From contig JAEVLN010000005.1 in assembly GCA_018350325.1 (NCBI GenBank), positions 1,436,142 to 1,500,141 on the forward strand: 64,000 nt of DNA. Direction: 5' to 3'. The notes beneath the pieces are model-generated. The model was not told where the DNA came from, did no database searches, and saw only the letters and a program-made list of their open reading frames with translations. Shown here in pieces: positions 10,401 to 21,081 of the stretch. Each line of letters starts with the position of its first letter. Position 1 is the stretch's first letter. The stretch comes from Globodera rostochiensis (Eukaryota; Nematoda; Chromadorea; Rhabditida; Heteroderidae). Made by a program: the position numbers and the translations under genes.

Positions 10401-13192
10401 ATTTTAACCGGTTACAAAAACCGGGTATTAACCGGTTCAAAGGATATTTTATCCGGTTACAAAGGCGGGTATTTTAACCGGTTACAAAAACCGGGTATTA
10501 ACCAGTTCAAAGGATATTGATCCGGTTACAAAAACTGGTATTTTACCCGGTTACAAAAACCGGGTATTAACCAGTTCAAAGGGTATTTTCCGGTTACGAA
10601 TACGGGTTTTTAACCGGTTACCAAAACCGGGTATTAACCGGTTCAAAGGGTATTTTCCGGATACAAAGACGGGTATTTTAACCGGTTACAAAAACCGGGT
10701 ATTAACCGGTGCAAGGATATTTTATCCGGTTACAAAGGCGGGTATTTTAACCGGTTACAAAAACCGGGTATTAACCAGTTCAAAGGATATTGATCCGGTT
10801 ACAAAAACTGGTATTTTAACCGGTTACAAAAACCGGGTATTAACCGGTTCAAAGGATATTTTATCCGGTTACAAAGACGGGTTTTTAACCGGTTACCAAA
10901 ACCGGGTATTAACCGGTTCAAAGGGTATTTTCCGGATACAAAGACGGGTATTTTAACCGGTTACAAAAACCGGGTATTAACCGGTGCAAGGATATTTTAT
11001 CCGGTTACAAAGGCGGGTATTTTAACCGGTTACAAAAACCGGGTATTAACCAGTTCAAAGGATATTGATCCGGTTACAAAAACTGGTATTTTAACCGGTT
11101 ACAAAAACCGGGTATTAACCGGTTCAAAGGATATTTTATCCGGTTACAAAGGCGGGTATTTTAACCGGTTACAAAAACCGGGTATTAACCAGTTCAAAGG
11201 ATATTGATCCGGTTACAAAAACTGGTATTTTACCCGGTTACAAAAACCGGGTATTAACCAGTTCAAAGGGTATTTTCCGGTTACGAATACGAGGGGTTAT
11301 TTTAACCGGCTACAAAAACCGGGTATTAACCGGTTCAAAGGATATTTTATCCGGTTACAAAGGCGGGTATTTTAACCGGTTACAAAAACCGGGTATTAAC
11401 CGGTGCAAAGGATATTTGATCCGGTTACAAAAACGGGTATTTTAACCGGTTACAAAAACCGGGTATTAAAACCGGGTATTAACCGGTTCAAAGGGTATTT
11501 TCCGGTTACAAAGACGGGTATTTTAACCGGTTACAAAAACCGGGTATTAACCGGTTCAAAGGGTATTTTCCGGTTACAAAGACGGGTATTTAAACCGGTT
11601 ACAAAAACGGGGTATTAACCAGTTCAAAGGATATTTTATCCGGTCACGAATACGAGGGGTTATTTTAACCGGTTACAAAAACCGGATATTAACCAGTTCA
11701 AAGGGTATTTTCCGGTTACAAAGACGGGTATTTTAACCGGTTACAAAAACCGGATATTAACCAGTTCAAAGGGTATTTTCCGGTTACAAAGACGGGTATT
11801 TAAACCGGTTACAAAAACGGGGTATTAACCAGTTCAAAGGATATTTTATTCGGTCACGAATACGAGGGGTTATTTTAACCGGTTACAAAAACCGGGTATT
11901 AACCGGTTCAAAGGATATTTTATCCGGTTACAAAGGCGGGTATTTTAACCGGTTACAAAAACCGGGTATTAACCAGTTCAAAGGATATTGATCCGGTTAC
12001 AAAAACTGGTATTTTAACCGGTTACAAAAACCGGGTATTAACCGGTTCAAAGGATATTTTATCCGGTTACAAAGGCGGGTATTTTAACCGGTTACAAAAA
12101 CCGGGTATTAACCAGTTCAAAGGATATTGATCCGGTTACAAAAACTGGTATTTTACCCGGTTACAAAAACCGGGTATTAACCAGTTCAAAGGGTATTTTC
12201 CGGTTACGAATACGGGTTTTTAACCGGTTACCAAAACCGGGTATTAACCGGTTCAAAGGGTATTTTCCGGATACAAAGACGGGTATTTTAACCGGTTACA
12301 AAAACCGGGTATTAACCGGTGCAAGGATATTTTATCCGGTTACAAAGGCGGGTATTTTAACCGGTTACAAAAACCGGGTATTAACCAGTTCAAAGGATAT
12401 TGATCCGGTTACAAAAACTGGTATTTTACCCGGTTACAAAAACCGGGTATTAACCAGTTCAAAGGGTATTTTCCGGTTACGAATACGAGGGGTTATTTTA
12501 ACCGGCTACAAAAACCGGGTATTAACCGGTTCAAAGGATATTTTATCCGGTTACAAAGGCGGGTATTTTAACCGGTTACAAAAACCGGGTATTAACCGGT
12601 GCAAAGGATATTTGATCCGGTTACAAAAACGGGTATTTTAACCGGTTACAAAAACCGGGTATTAAAACCGGGTATTAACCGGTTCAAAGGGTATTTTCCG
12701 GTTACAAAGACGGGTATTTTAACCGGTTACAAAAACCGGGTATTAACCGGTGCAAAGGATATTTTGTCCGGTTACAAAAACCGGGTATTAACCGGTTCAA
12801 AGGGTATTTTCCGGTTACAAAGACGGGTATTTAAACCGGTTACAAAAACGGGGTATTAACCAGTTCAAAGGATATTTTATCCGGTCACGAATACGAGGGG
12901 TTATTTTAACCGGTTACAAAAACCGGATATTAACCAGTTCAAAGGGTATTTTCCGGTTACAAAGACGGGTATTTTAACCGGTTACAAAAACCGGATATTA
13001 ACCAGTTCAAAGGGTATTTTCCGGTTACAAAGACGGGTATTTAAACCGGTTACAAAAACGGGGTATTAACCAGTTCAAAGGATATTTTATTCGGTCACGA
13101 ATACGAGGGGTTATTTTAACCGGTTACAAAAACCGGGTATTAACCGGTGCAAAGGATATTTTATCCGGTTACAAAAACGGGTGTTAGTAGTA
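7462..13192. repeat. 5.7-kb satellite, about 70-bp composite unit rich in AACCGGTT
   Basis: The unit alternates CCGGTTACAAAAACCGGG plus TATTAACCGGTTCAAAGGATA with a shorter CCGGTTACAAAGGCGGGTAT half. Higher-order structure is visible. The marker ACGAATACGAGGGGTTATTT recurs near 7480, 9248, 11283, 11647, 11858, 12478, 12887 and 13098. The blocks following 9248, 11283 and 12478 are near-identical for about 200 bp. GGTGCAAGGATATT marks another recurring sub-block. Open frames inside it are by-products of the repeat. All copies lie in one orientation, although many units contain the palindrome TAACCGGTTA. Confidence 0.95.
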
Positions 13193-13194
13193 TA

Positions 13195-13272
13195 AGGTTC
13201 CATTTGGGTATACGGTAGCTCTCAGTATACTGTACCCACAGTATACTGTAACTACCGTATACCCAAACGGAC
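13195..13272. repeat. Nested palindrome / potential cruciform
   Basis: TTTGGGTATACGGTAG is answered about 40 bp later by its reverse complement CTACCGTATACCCAAA, and the similarity extends outward with a few mismatches. The loop holds two direct copies of the self-complementary 10-mer CAGTATACTG. It lies between the satellite and the ATPase gene. Confidence 0.7.
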
Positions 13273-13324
13273 CAAACAAAAACTACCACAATTTGAAAAT
13301 TTTTCGTTTCAACACATGTTTCAC

Positions 13325-13590
13325 CCTCACCAGACCAGAACTACAGTAATTCTGAAATTTTCCATTCTCATACCAAACAATTTACCGTAATCCAAAATCA
13401 TTCCCACCCATCTCTCAACCACCACCACCAGACCAGAACTAAAGTAATTCTGAAATTTTCCATTCTCGTACCAAACAATTTACCGTAATCCAGAATCATT
13501 CACATTTATCTATCCCCAACCACCCGGACCAGAACTTTTGAACTATTTCCCTACCAGAACAGCACTACAGTAATTCTGAAAATTTCCCCA
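13325..13590 (+). repeat. Repeated upstream block before the ATPase gene
   Basis: ACCAGAACTACAGTAATTCT and the following GAAATTTTCCATTCTC recur, closely at about 13335 and 13434 and partially at 13565. TACCAAACAATTTACCGTAA is also repeated. This looks like a reiterated regulatory or replication segment of the element that carried the ATPase gene; that role is inference. Confidence 0.55.
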
Positions 13591-13597
13591 CCACCCG

Positions 13598-13607
13598 TAT
13601 ATATAAG
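13598..13607 (+). promoter_or_regulatory. TATA box of the ATPase gene
   Basis: TATATATAAG ends 30 bp before the ATG at 13638, giving a very short leader, as in compact viral or Polinton genes. It is called by position and sequence only. Confidence 0.5.
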
Positions 13608-13637
13608 CAGACAGATTGTGTTAATATTTAAATTATA

Positions 13638-14177
13638 ATGTTCAACTCACCATTCACCCTAATCCTATCAGGGGCCACAGGAAGTGGCAAAACACAATGG
13701 CTAATGAAACTGCTAAAGAACTACAACGAAATGATCGATCCGCCTCCTGTGAAAATATTGTATTGCTATTCCGAAATGAACGATTCGGTTATTGAACTCA
13801 TGAAGCGTGGTATTGAGACCCATAACGGTGTGCCAGATCAAGCTTTAATCCAACAGATGCCAAAACCCTTGCTTTTAGTGCTTGACGATTTAATGCTAAG
13901 CGTGGCTAATGATTTTCTTGATTTACTGTTCACGCGCGGCTCCCATAATTGGAATGTCAGCGTAATTTTTGTGACCCAGAGTTTATACGGGCGTAATATT
14001 CGCACTGCACGGGCAAACAGCCATTATTTGGTGTTGACTCGAAACCCTTCGGGTCAGCTCCAGATTAGAACGGTTGGATCCCAGCTGTTCCCCAAAAGAT
14101 TAAATTATTTCATGGAGGCATACAACGACGCCACAAGTAACTGTAGTTGCTCATATTTTTTGAAGAAAAAATTGTGA
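13638..14177 (+). CDS. A32-like packaging ATPase (Polinton/DNA-virus type)
   Basis: This is a 179-residue single-exon ORF. A Walker A motif GATGSGKT lies near residues 13-20. A Walker B stretch of hydrophobic residues ending in LDDLM lies near 79-87. A conserved LFTRGSHNWNVSVIFVTQSL segment at about 96-115 holds the sensor region, followed by ANSHYLVLTRNPSGQLQI. This order is characteristic of the FtsK/HerA-clade genome-packaging ATPases of Polintons/Mavericks, adintoviruses and relatives, which drive DNA into capsids. The domain looks complete through the usual FPKR and YNDAT region. The last residues (SCSYFLKKKL) do not look like the usual ending, so the C-terminus may be altered. No capsid, polymerase, integrase or protease gene is seen nearby; satellite lies upstream and low-complexity DNA downstream. 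It is probably a remnant of an integrated element. The open frame and TATA box suggest recent arrival. Confidence 0.85.
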   Translation: MFNSPFTLILSGATGSGKTQWLMKLLKNYNEMIDPPPVKILYCYSEMNDSVIELMKRGIETHNGVPDQALIQQMPKPLLLVLDDLMLSVANDFLDLLFTRGSHNWNVSVIFVTQSLYGRNIRTARANSHYLVLTRNPSGQLQIRTVGSQLFPKRLNYFMEAYNDATSNCSCSYFLKKKL

Positions 14178-14585
14178 TTTAAAATGTGTAAAGAAAAAAT
14201 CATTTTTTTACACATTCCAACAATTAGTCATGCGCTCCCCACCCCCTTCCCTCGTCTTGACAAATAATCTTTTTTTTAAAAGAATTTATTTGCTATTAAA
14301 AAATCAGTTCAGTGTCTGACCCCCCCCCCATCCTTCTCTCACTTTTCGATCTGTCTGGTCACCCCCTCTCCTTCTCTACAATACACTTTTCGATTGGTGA
14401 AATCAATCGATAAAAAAGGTGTTAAGTACATGTAGTGCCGAATCTTCTGGAACGTTTAAACGATACGCAAAATTTACAATTCGGAAAAGAATTTTGGGCA
14501 TAGTAATTAAACATAAACTGTTGCTGTCTCTCGTATTTACTAAAAATCATGATTTTGTTATAAAAATATTTAAAAAAATAAAGAA
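14178..14585. other. No gene; pyrimidine-rich intergenic DNA
   Basis: The region contains C-rich runs near 14238-14350 and AT-rich sequence. Nothing coding is recognised. It may be the residual flank of the ATPase-bearing element. Confidence 0.4.
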
Positions 14586-14665
14586 AGTTGAATTGGGTTC
14601 CATTTTCCAGAATACTCTGTGAGAGGAGGATTCTGATAAGTTGAATTGGGCTCAACTTGTCCAGA
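14586..14665 (-). pseudogene. Fragment of the tandem-HTH family linker repeat
   Basis: Reverse-strand sequence reads through degenerate copies of the NSTDQNPPLTE linker repeat of the secreted HTH family. It is cut at its right side by the MITE starting at 14666. No other part of the gene is present. Confidence 0.7.
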
Positions 14666-14993
14666 GCTGGGTCGTTTCGTAAAAACTGCCATAAACCCAC
14701 TTATTGGCATAAAAATTTTATTAAAAAATGTTCTAAAATTAAATTCTGAAAAGATGTATGCAGTAAATTTCTCATTATCTTTTCTATTCAATTTGCCTCC
14801 AAAACTTTGATTTACAGCTTAGTTTAGTTTTACAAATAGTTTCTACTGATCTTGATCTTTCCATTGGTATAAGGCTAAAGTGATTTAGTGCGGTGTGAAT
14901 AAAGTTATATGATGTCTAAAACTACTTCCTAAAACATATGTGGCGAATTTAGGAAACGCCCATAGTGGCTGAATTTTTAGGAAACGACCTAGC
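14666..14993. mobile_element. MULE-like MITE
   Basis: The termini GCTGGGTCGTTTCGTAAAA (left) and GGAAACGACCTAGC (right) are inverted relatives of the ends of 218-573. The internal blocks CATTGG and GTGTGAATAAAGTTAT are shared with it. No target duplication is clear. Confidence 0.65.
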
Positions 14994-15715
14994 ACCATAA
15001 AAAATATACACTAAGTTTGCGCAATTAAGCGTCGAAAGTTATCTTTTCGGCAAAGCAGACACAAAGTTTGTGAAAATTTAAAGAAATTTGGCAATGCCCT
15101 CGTTAAGGTAGAAATAAGTGCAATTTTTCTTTTCAAGAGTTGGAGAAGTTTGGAAAAAGTCTACTTTTTACACTTTTAGCTTTTTAAAAAATTTTAACTT
15201 TGTGGCATTATGTAATCCTTTCCAATATTTTTTAACTATCATGATGCGTCTGAGGTGATGCTGTAGTGGTGAATGGTCGGGTTCGTAATTTTTTTAATAG
15301 GTTGTAAATTATTTGTTTAAATTTAATAGAAATAAATGACCTAGGATCTCCTAAAAAAAATAAAAAACAAAGTTTCTTTTATGACTTTTGGTGGTGAGTG
15401 TATCTATGTATAAAAACAAAGTTTCTTTTATGACTTTTGGTGGTGAGAGTATCTATGTCCGATTTTTTAAAAATATTTTGGATTGAATTTAATTTTTTAA
15501 AATTCATTTTTTCATTTTATTTATAGAATTCCTAACGTTGTCAAATGTTGAAAGGGGAACCTTTTGTTCAGAAGATTAGTAATTATTGGACCAATTTTCT
15601 TAACAAAATTCACAGCATTTTTTAACTTTTCGTTGCAAATCACGTAACGATTGACTTTCAAAATTTTCTCGGCGGCGTCTATCGGCACCGACGAACCTAC
15701 AACCCTTAAACTAGA
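14994..15715. other. No gene; about 50-bp direct duplication at 15365-15460
   Basis: AAACAAAGTTTCTTTTATGA and the following CTTTTGGTGGTGAG occur twice in tandem. A dispersed GC hairpin lies at about 15670-15695. No coding sequence is seen. Confidence 0.5.
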
Positions 15716-15723
15716 GTTGGCCG

Positions 15724-15960
15724 GGACCGGGATTTTTGTGAAGGAAAAATCGGGGCCAGCATGTTGAACCGGAACCGAGATCAGGATTTCGCTTTTTCAA
15801 AAACCGGGACCGGGAAAAACACCGGGACTGGCAATAAGGATTTTTTTTTGTCTCCCCTATGGTTTTGTGATTACGTCCAACCAAAAAATGCAATGAAAAT
15901 TGTGAATTATTCAAATTTTATCGGATCCAAAATATTCATGGACGCGTAAAATGCATTAGA
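15724..15960. mobile_element. Truncated hAT-like element (left end only)
   Basis: It begins TAGAGTTGGCCGGGACCGGG, the terminus of the complete element at 28865-30371. CCGGGACCGG repeats and a CCTATGGTTTTGTGATT block, also present in that element, follow. The right end is missing. Part of it (about 15758-15930) is repeated at 19803-19965. Confidence 0.65.
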
Positions 15961-16029
15961 ACCGCGTCCTGCTACAACCGAAGAAATAGAGTTTAGTGTT
16001 TTCCAAATCATTGGCCATTCAAACACTGC

Positions 16030-16828
16030 CCGAATTTGAGTTCTCAATTTCCTAACTCTCTTCCACAGAATGTCCATCGACAGAATTTGGTTTAAATTGC
16101 TTTTTCCATCTAAACAAAGTGGTTATTCCGATGTAATAAATAAATAAATTGAGCTCGAAATACTCACCGGTTTGGCCAAGTTTTAGTTTCCACTTGTAAA
16201 TTGTTCTAAAATCGAGGCCCAACTCTTTTGCGACAGTTTTATCTAATTAATTTTGAGAGTTTTTGAATCCGGCCCGCTTTAACTCGGCTTTCTTCTGATC
16301 AAATTTTTCTACCAAATTTTTTCGCTCTTCTTTAAGGCACACTTTTTGACTAATGCCAAATTCTTTTTTCCATTCATATATTTTTTTGCGATAGACTTTT
16401 AAATGTTTGGCAATTTTATTTTTAATTCTAACCCTTTCTTTATCAGAATATTTTCTTTTTTGCTTAAATTCGTTTTTTATTGCGTGGAATTTAGCAACAA
16501 TTTTACGTTTTTGCTCATCTTCAGCAATAAGTTCTTCCCCATTTTTGACATTATCAAAGTGATCAGACTCTGTGAGAGGAGGATTCTGATCAGTTGAATT
16601 GGGTTCAATTTGTCCAATTTGGGTGTTCTGTCGGTCGATTTGGTGGTGGGCATTTTGTCCAAAGTTTGTTGGCGCCGGCATTTTCAAATCTTCCGCGGCT
16701 TCACCTTTGTCCCACCAGCCTTCTCCGAATATTTCATCAAATGTTTTGAGCTCCAATTTTACGGCTTCGGCTTTGTCCAGTGAATTTGCAAAGAATGCAA
16801 ACAAAATTAAAATCCAAAATTTATTCAT
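16030..16828 (-). pseudogene. Tandem-HTH secreted family, broken copy A
   Basis: On the minus strand, ATG at 16828 starts MNKFWILILFAFFANS, a clear signal peptide. LKTFDEIFGEGWWDK, one NSTDQNPPLTE linker repeat and HTH module 1 (IAKHLKVYRKKIYEWKKE) follow. Module 2 is interrupted by a TAA at 16247-16249 where a sister sequence (copy B) has GAA. After the stop the frame continues (LDKTVAKELGLDFRTIYKWK) to a GTGAGT donor near 16168. The second exon keeps only TTLFRWKKQF and part of the tail, so the third module is mostly deleted. It shares about 170 bp of 5' flank with the copy at 34310-34906, so the two are recent relatives. The upstream in-frame codons before ATG 16828 are probably not translated. 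Confidence 0.8.
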
Positions 16829-17010
16829 CTTATGACAATTGTTGGGCTTTATATGAATATTTTGTAAATCAATTAAATTAAATAAAAATGGTGAATTTTT
16901 TAGCACAAATAAATGCAAATAATAAAAAAATTCATTGGAGCCCCTCAGAAAATCAATAAATCTGGCAACCTTTTTCCAAATTTTTGCCAACCCTAAAATT
17001 ATGCCGAGTT

Positions 17011-17860
17011 CTACTCAATTTGCAGAATTAGAGATGGGCGAAACTCAATATTTTTTTCTGACGAAATGAAACGAAAATTTTTTCAATTAACGAAAGTGAA
17101 GTTCGCCAAGTGCAAAAAAGGGGGGGGGGAAATCAAGTAGACATTTTGTCCTTCGAAAAATCAGAAGTAGAATGCGATGTGACGTGATTTGCCCTGGAGG
17201 AAAAACCCAGTTTAGAATCGAAGGAGAGCTGATGTATATCCCAATAAAGGAGTAGGAATTCAAACTTAGAGAATACTTTATTTACCATAGGGGTGACATT
17301 TTTGATATTCTGGCTATTTACAGCATATGTTATTTGGCCCCCTATTTTTGGGATAGCGAATAGTCATCAGGCGAGTATGATGAATTCTTAGAATTTTTCC
17401 TAGGAAGCATTCAGGAAAAACTCAAGGTCCAAACGGAAAGAAAGAAAGGGTTGGTAGGAATGAATTTGGAAAAGTGGGAAAAAAGACAACGGAAGAGGGG
17501 CAAGGCCAGCCGTGGGAGGTAGAAACGGACAACTCCAAAGTCACCATATCAAGACACAAATTGGGAGATATTTAAGTTAAAGGGCGAATTGGGCCAGGAA
17601 AAGAGGGAGGGGGGAATTGTAATTAGGTAATCACCTGACATTTGGTTTGCTGATTGTGGTGCACCTGATCGGAAAAGAGGTTCGGCATGGACCAAAGGAA
17701 CGTGGAGAGACCAAGAATGCATGCAGAAGTATTACAGGACAAAGTGGACCCGGAATTCGAACAATGGCATTTGGAGTTGATGCAAGTGGCAAGTATGGGG
17801 GAAGTCAATCCAAATAGTTGCCAAATATTGAGGAGGGCCTACTCGGGATAGGCACCGTAC
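17011..17860. other. No confident gene
   Basis: The sequence includes a run of G near 17122-17130 and purine-rich stretches. No domain or convincing exon was found in any frame. It may be the 5' part of the degenerate element that follows. Confidence 0.35.
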
Positions 17861-17861
17861 A

Positions 17862-18430
17862 AAACCACCCTATACAGCAGCAGCAGATTGAGAGACAGCA
17901 GGGGCCTTCCCTTTCGGCAAAAGGAGAACCATCCACTTCATCCACAACAGTGTGCATAAGTGGACAGCATGTGGCCATAGCTCAGACAAGTGCAATGGGG
18001 GAACGTCCGGAACCGGACCCACAGACACGACCGAAGTCGCGACACGACAAGTGGGGATGGCTGCGCCACCGGTTCAGTGGCGATTCGGCATGGGATGGGC
18101 GATGAACGCATTCAAATGGACCCAAATGCGCAGTTCTACAAAGGGAGCCTTTCAAACGAGCTCGATCCCGGACAACGACGGCTTTGTCCGTGCCCCTCGA
18201 AACCCTCCACCACCCCTTGTCCATCCCCCAAGCATCCGACGTGAACTTCTCCGCAGGCTGTCCCAGAAACGCGACCATTTCTTCGACATTGGTAAACTAC
18301 TGGCCCGGTCCAACCCCGCACTGGCGCACGCCTTCTACTCCACCGAAGTGTCTTCTCAACCTTCCTGTGCCTCGCAATATATAAGGGGAACGGCGGAGTG
18401 GCTGTATCGGTGCCCCCGGAGTGTCATCAC
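17862..18430 (+). pseudogene. GC-richer ORF, possible retroelement gag remnant
   Basis: The base composition changes sharply to GC-rich with long open frames, for example 17952-18485 in one frame. Early in that frame is HKWTACGHSSDKC, which resembles half of a zinc knuckle, and a Pro-rich stretch follows. The first 118 bp (about 17868-17985, encoding a Gln-rich stretch) recur almost unchanged at 19386-19503. No reverse transcriptase, protease or integrase was found. Gag-like is a weak guess; it could equally be a fragment of a host gene. Confidence 0.3.
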
Positions 18431-18434
18431 GAAT

Positions 18435-19130
18435 TATTCAATTTTATCGGATCCAAAATATTCATGGACGCGTAAAATGCATTAGAACCGCGTTCTGCTG
18501 CAACCGAAGAAATAGAGTTTTAGTCTTTTTCCAAATCATTGACCGTTCATTCAAACACTGCCCGAATTCGTGTTCCCAATTTGCTGAACATTTGCCGCGG
18601 CATTCTCTTCCACAGAATGTCCATTGACAGAATTTGGATGAAATTGCTGTCGTTTAAATTGGGTTTCGTTTCATTAATTCCTTTTGTTTGCAGTGGGAGT
18701 GTTTATTTGCTGCTGTAAAAGAATTTTAATTAATAAAAAGAAATAATTAAATTGAGCTCGAAATACTCACTGGTTTGGCCAAGTTCACGTTTCCATTTAT
18801 AAATTGTTTTAAAACTGAGGCCCAACTCTTTTGCGGTAGTTTTATCTAATTCATTTTGAGAGTTTTTGAGTCCGGCCCGCATTAACTCGGCTTTTTTTGA
18901 TTAAATTTCTCTATCAAATTTTGTCGTTCTTCTTTTTCATTGAACATTTTTCTACGTATGCCTAATTCTTTTTTCCATTTATATATTTTATTCGATTGGC
19001 TTTTAAATGTTTAGCTATTTTCCTTTCAGTTTGAGTCCATTCTTTTTTTGAATATTTTCCTTTTTGTTTAAATTCGTCTTTCATTGCGTGGAATTCGCCA
19101 ACAATTTTACGTTTTTGCTCATCTTCTTCT
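18435..19130 (-). pseudogene. Tandem-HTH family, broken copy B
   Basis: The minus strand retains HTH module 1 without its start and module 2 (ELDKT..AKELGLSFKTIYKWKRELGQT). A GTGAGT donor, a short intron and a second exon that jumps from KELMKR to the HPNSVNGHSVEENAAANVQ-like tail follow, so the third module is deleted. A one-base deletion in the A-run near 18893-18900 shifts the frame in module 2, and another frame break lies near 19000. The signal peptide and linker are absent, ending near 19130. The 3' flank (18435-18545) matches that of copy A at about 15910-16010. Confidence 0.75.
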
Positions 19131-19224
19131 GTTCATCACCAAGCATGACTAGCAAGTGATGAACACTTTGTCCAATGCACATCAGTTAAAATTTCAGACT
19201 GAATTTCACTCGGAAAATTTTTAA

Positions 19225-19375
19225 TTTGGAACAGTCTAAGAACAGTTTACTCTGTTCTGTTCCTGTTCTGTTCCTGTTCTGTTCTCGAGGTCGGAACAGA
19301 ACAGGAACAGAACAGATAGGCTGTTCTAAGATTTCAGAACAGAACAGGAACAGGAACAGGTTCAAAATTGTTGGA
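19225..19375. repeat. Inverted array of GTTCTGTTCC / GGAACAGAAC
   Basis: A left half of CTGTTCTGTTCCTGTTCTG repeats is followed, after CTCGAGG, by the complementary AACAGAACAGGAACAG series. Together they could fold into a hairpin of some 40 bp. It resembles the subterminal palindromes of the hAT-like elements, but no target duplication was found. Confidence 0.6.
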
Positions 19376-19385
19376 ACAGCAAAAC

Positions 19386-19503
19386 ACTGTACAGCAGCAG
19401 CAGATTGAGAGACAGCAGGGGCCTTCCCTTTCGGCAAAAGGAGGACCATCCACTTCATCCACAACAGTGTGCATAAGTGGACAGCATGTGGCCATAGCTC
19501 AGC
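19386..19503 (+). repeat. Duplicate of 17868-17985
   Basis: This is a near-identical copy of the Gln-rich start of the GC-richer ORF (CAGCAGCAGATTGAGAGACA onward). After it the sequence diverges into about 250 bp of unrelated, moderately GC-rich DNA without a recognised product. Confidence 0.8.
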
Positions 19504-19802
19504 GCTCGCCTTCTTCTCGTTCGAAAGAAATTGGAAAGGTCAAAGGGAGAGAAGAAGAAATCGGTAACACATAAAAGGGGCGGTGAATGCTCCCTTTACC
19601 AGCGATCGATCAAATCATTTTCACCATTGAATAAAGATCGCTCGACGGTTCCCTCTACACCCTCCCCAGAGGATCGATTGGGAAAACTATATTTATCGGC
19701 TGCCAGAGAAGCTTCATTGGGCCGTACAAATAAACTGAGTTCCTTAGGGTTTCCTACCTAAGAAGGTCTGAATCCGTTATCTCGCACAGGGGTAAAATGA
19801 AT

Positions 19803-19965
19803 AAATGTTGAACCGGGACCGAGATCAGGATTTCGCTTTTTCAAAAACCGGGACCGGGAAAAACACCGGGACTGGCAATAAGGATTTTTTTTTTTGTCTC
19901 CCTTATGGTTTTGTGATTTCGTCTAACCAAAAAATGCACTGAAAATTGTGAATTATTCAAATTTA
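19803..19965. repeat. Copy of hAT-like fragment 15758-15930
   Basis: Same order of CCGGGACCGAGATCAGGATT, AAAAACCGGGACCGG and TATGGTTTTGTGATT blocks as the fragment at 15758-15930. The transposon end is missing. Confidence 0.7.
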
Positions 19966-21080
19966 AAAAAAATGATTGAAATTAATAAATGACAGTCCAC
20001 AATTGATGGGCATTCATATAAATCATATTCTTTAATAATATTATTTTAATAAATGCCTTAACCGAATCAATAATATTTTCCAACTAATAATCATTCTTTT
20101 TACAAATGGCAATCGATAAATATATATAATATTTTGGGGTCGGAATTCCGATTTCCGAAAAATGTTGAGACCCCGGAACTCGATTTCCGAAATTTCTTGA
20201 GGTTGTCGGCGCCCATCCTTGATTCCTACGCTTCGAAATCCTCTACAATAATGACATTAAAAACTTTTTTACATAAATTATCAATCAGTAGGGCTGCTAT
20301 TTAGGTAAGCAAAATTACAAAATAGGCTCCTAAAAGGCACGAAAATTCTATGAAGGATTTGACATTTTAAAATTCGAATTTTATGTATTTTTTTTTAATT
20401 TTTCAAAAAATTAGTGATATTGGCAAGAAACGTCTTACTTTTAAGGGGGGGGGCTATTTTTAGTATTTTTTTTAGGTCTTTTTAAATTTTTTCTATATGG
20501 TTTGGTCTGGTATTTAATTATTTGTTCGTCGAAAGATTTTTTTGGTCCTTTTTAGGGGGGTAAATTTAACGTTTTTCTCGACACATTTTTGGGGTTGCAG
20601 GGAATGCCTCAGAAGTACATTCGAACTTTTACATTTTTCTTAAGAATTTTTGGGCAAAATGCCAAAATACGCTCGAAAATTTTTAAAATATTTGAAATAG
20701 GCAGTCGATAAAGGACGGACTCGCCTTTATCTTCTTTCTTCTCAGCCTACAATTAGCAAAAGTTTTAATAAGGTTAAAGTATCGCTTCTTTGGTATTGTT
20801 AACATTTTAGCACGTGGTTTCTAGTGTTCGGCAATAGCCTCGATACGATATTTCGATAAAATATCGGTATCGAAAAATATCGAAAAAACCGATATATCGC
20901 GATATTTTTTCGCAAATTTTTTTTTTGAACCAATATGCAAAAAACGTCATAAAACGCAACAATAAAAAATTTAAATTTTTAACTCTTCAACTCCACTATT
21001 AGAATCCGTCCCTTTTCAAGAAAATCTTGCATTTTTCTAGGATGGAGAGCCCGACGAGCGGGCAGATGCGTCAGAAAAAT
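19966..21080. other. No gene seen
   Basis: The stretch 19966-20100 resembles the promoter-like block upstream of the HTH family (TTTAATAATATTATTTTAAT, minus orientation). A run of G lies near 20441-20451. About 20835-20915 is a palindrome-rich CGATATTTCGATA stretch, possibly a transposon end. No exon was found. Confidence 0.4.
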
Positions 21081-21081
21081 T

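Noticed and set aside
9509..12859. ORFs inside the 70-bp satellite (for example 9509-9967, 11403-11618, 12599-12859)
   Set aside because: They are periodic translations of the repeat, broken at irregular positions. Nothing supports a gene.
7462..13192. CRISPR-like array
   Set aside because: The repeats are contiguous without unique spacers and the host is a eukaryote.
16829..16990. Upstream extension of copy A (start at 16990)
   Set aside because: It would bury the signal peptide 54 residues into the protein. All paralogues start at the M before KFWILI or EFWILI.
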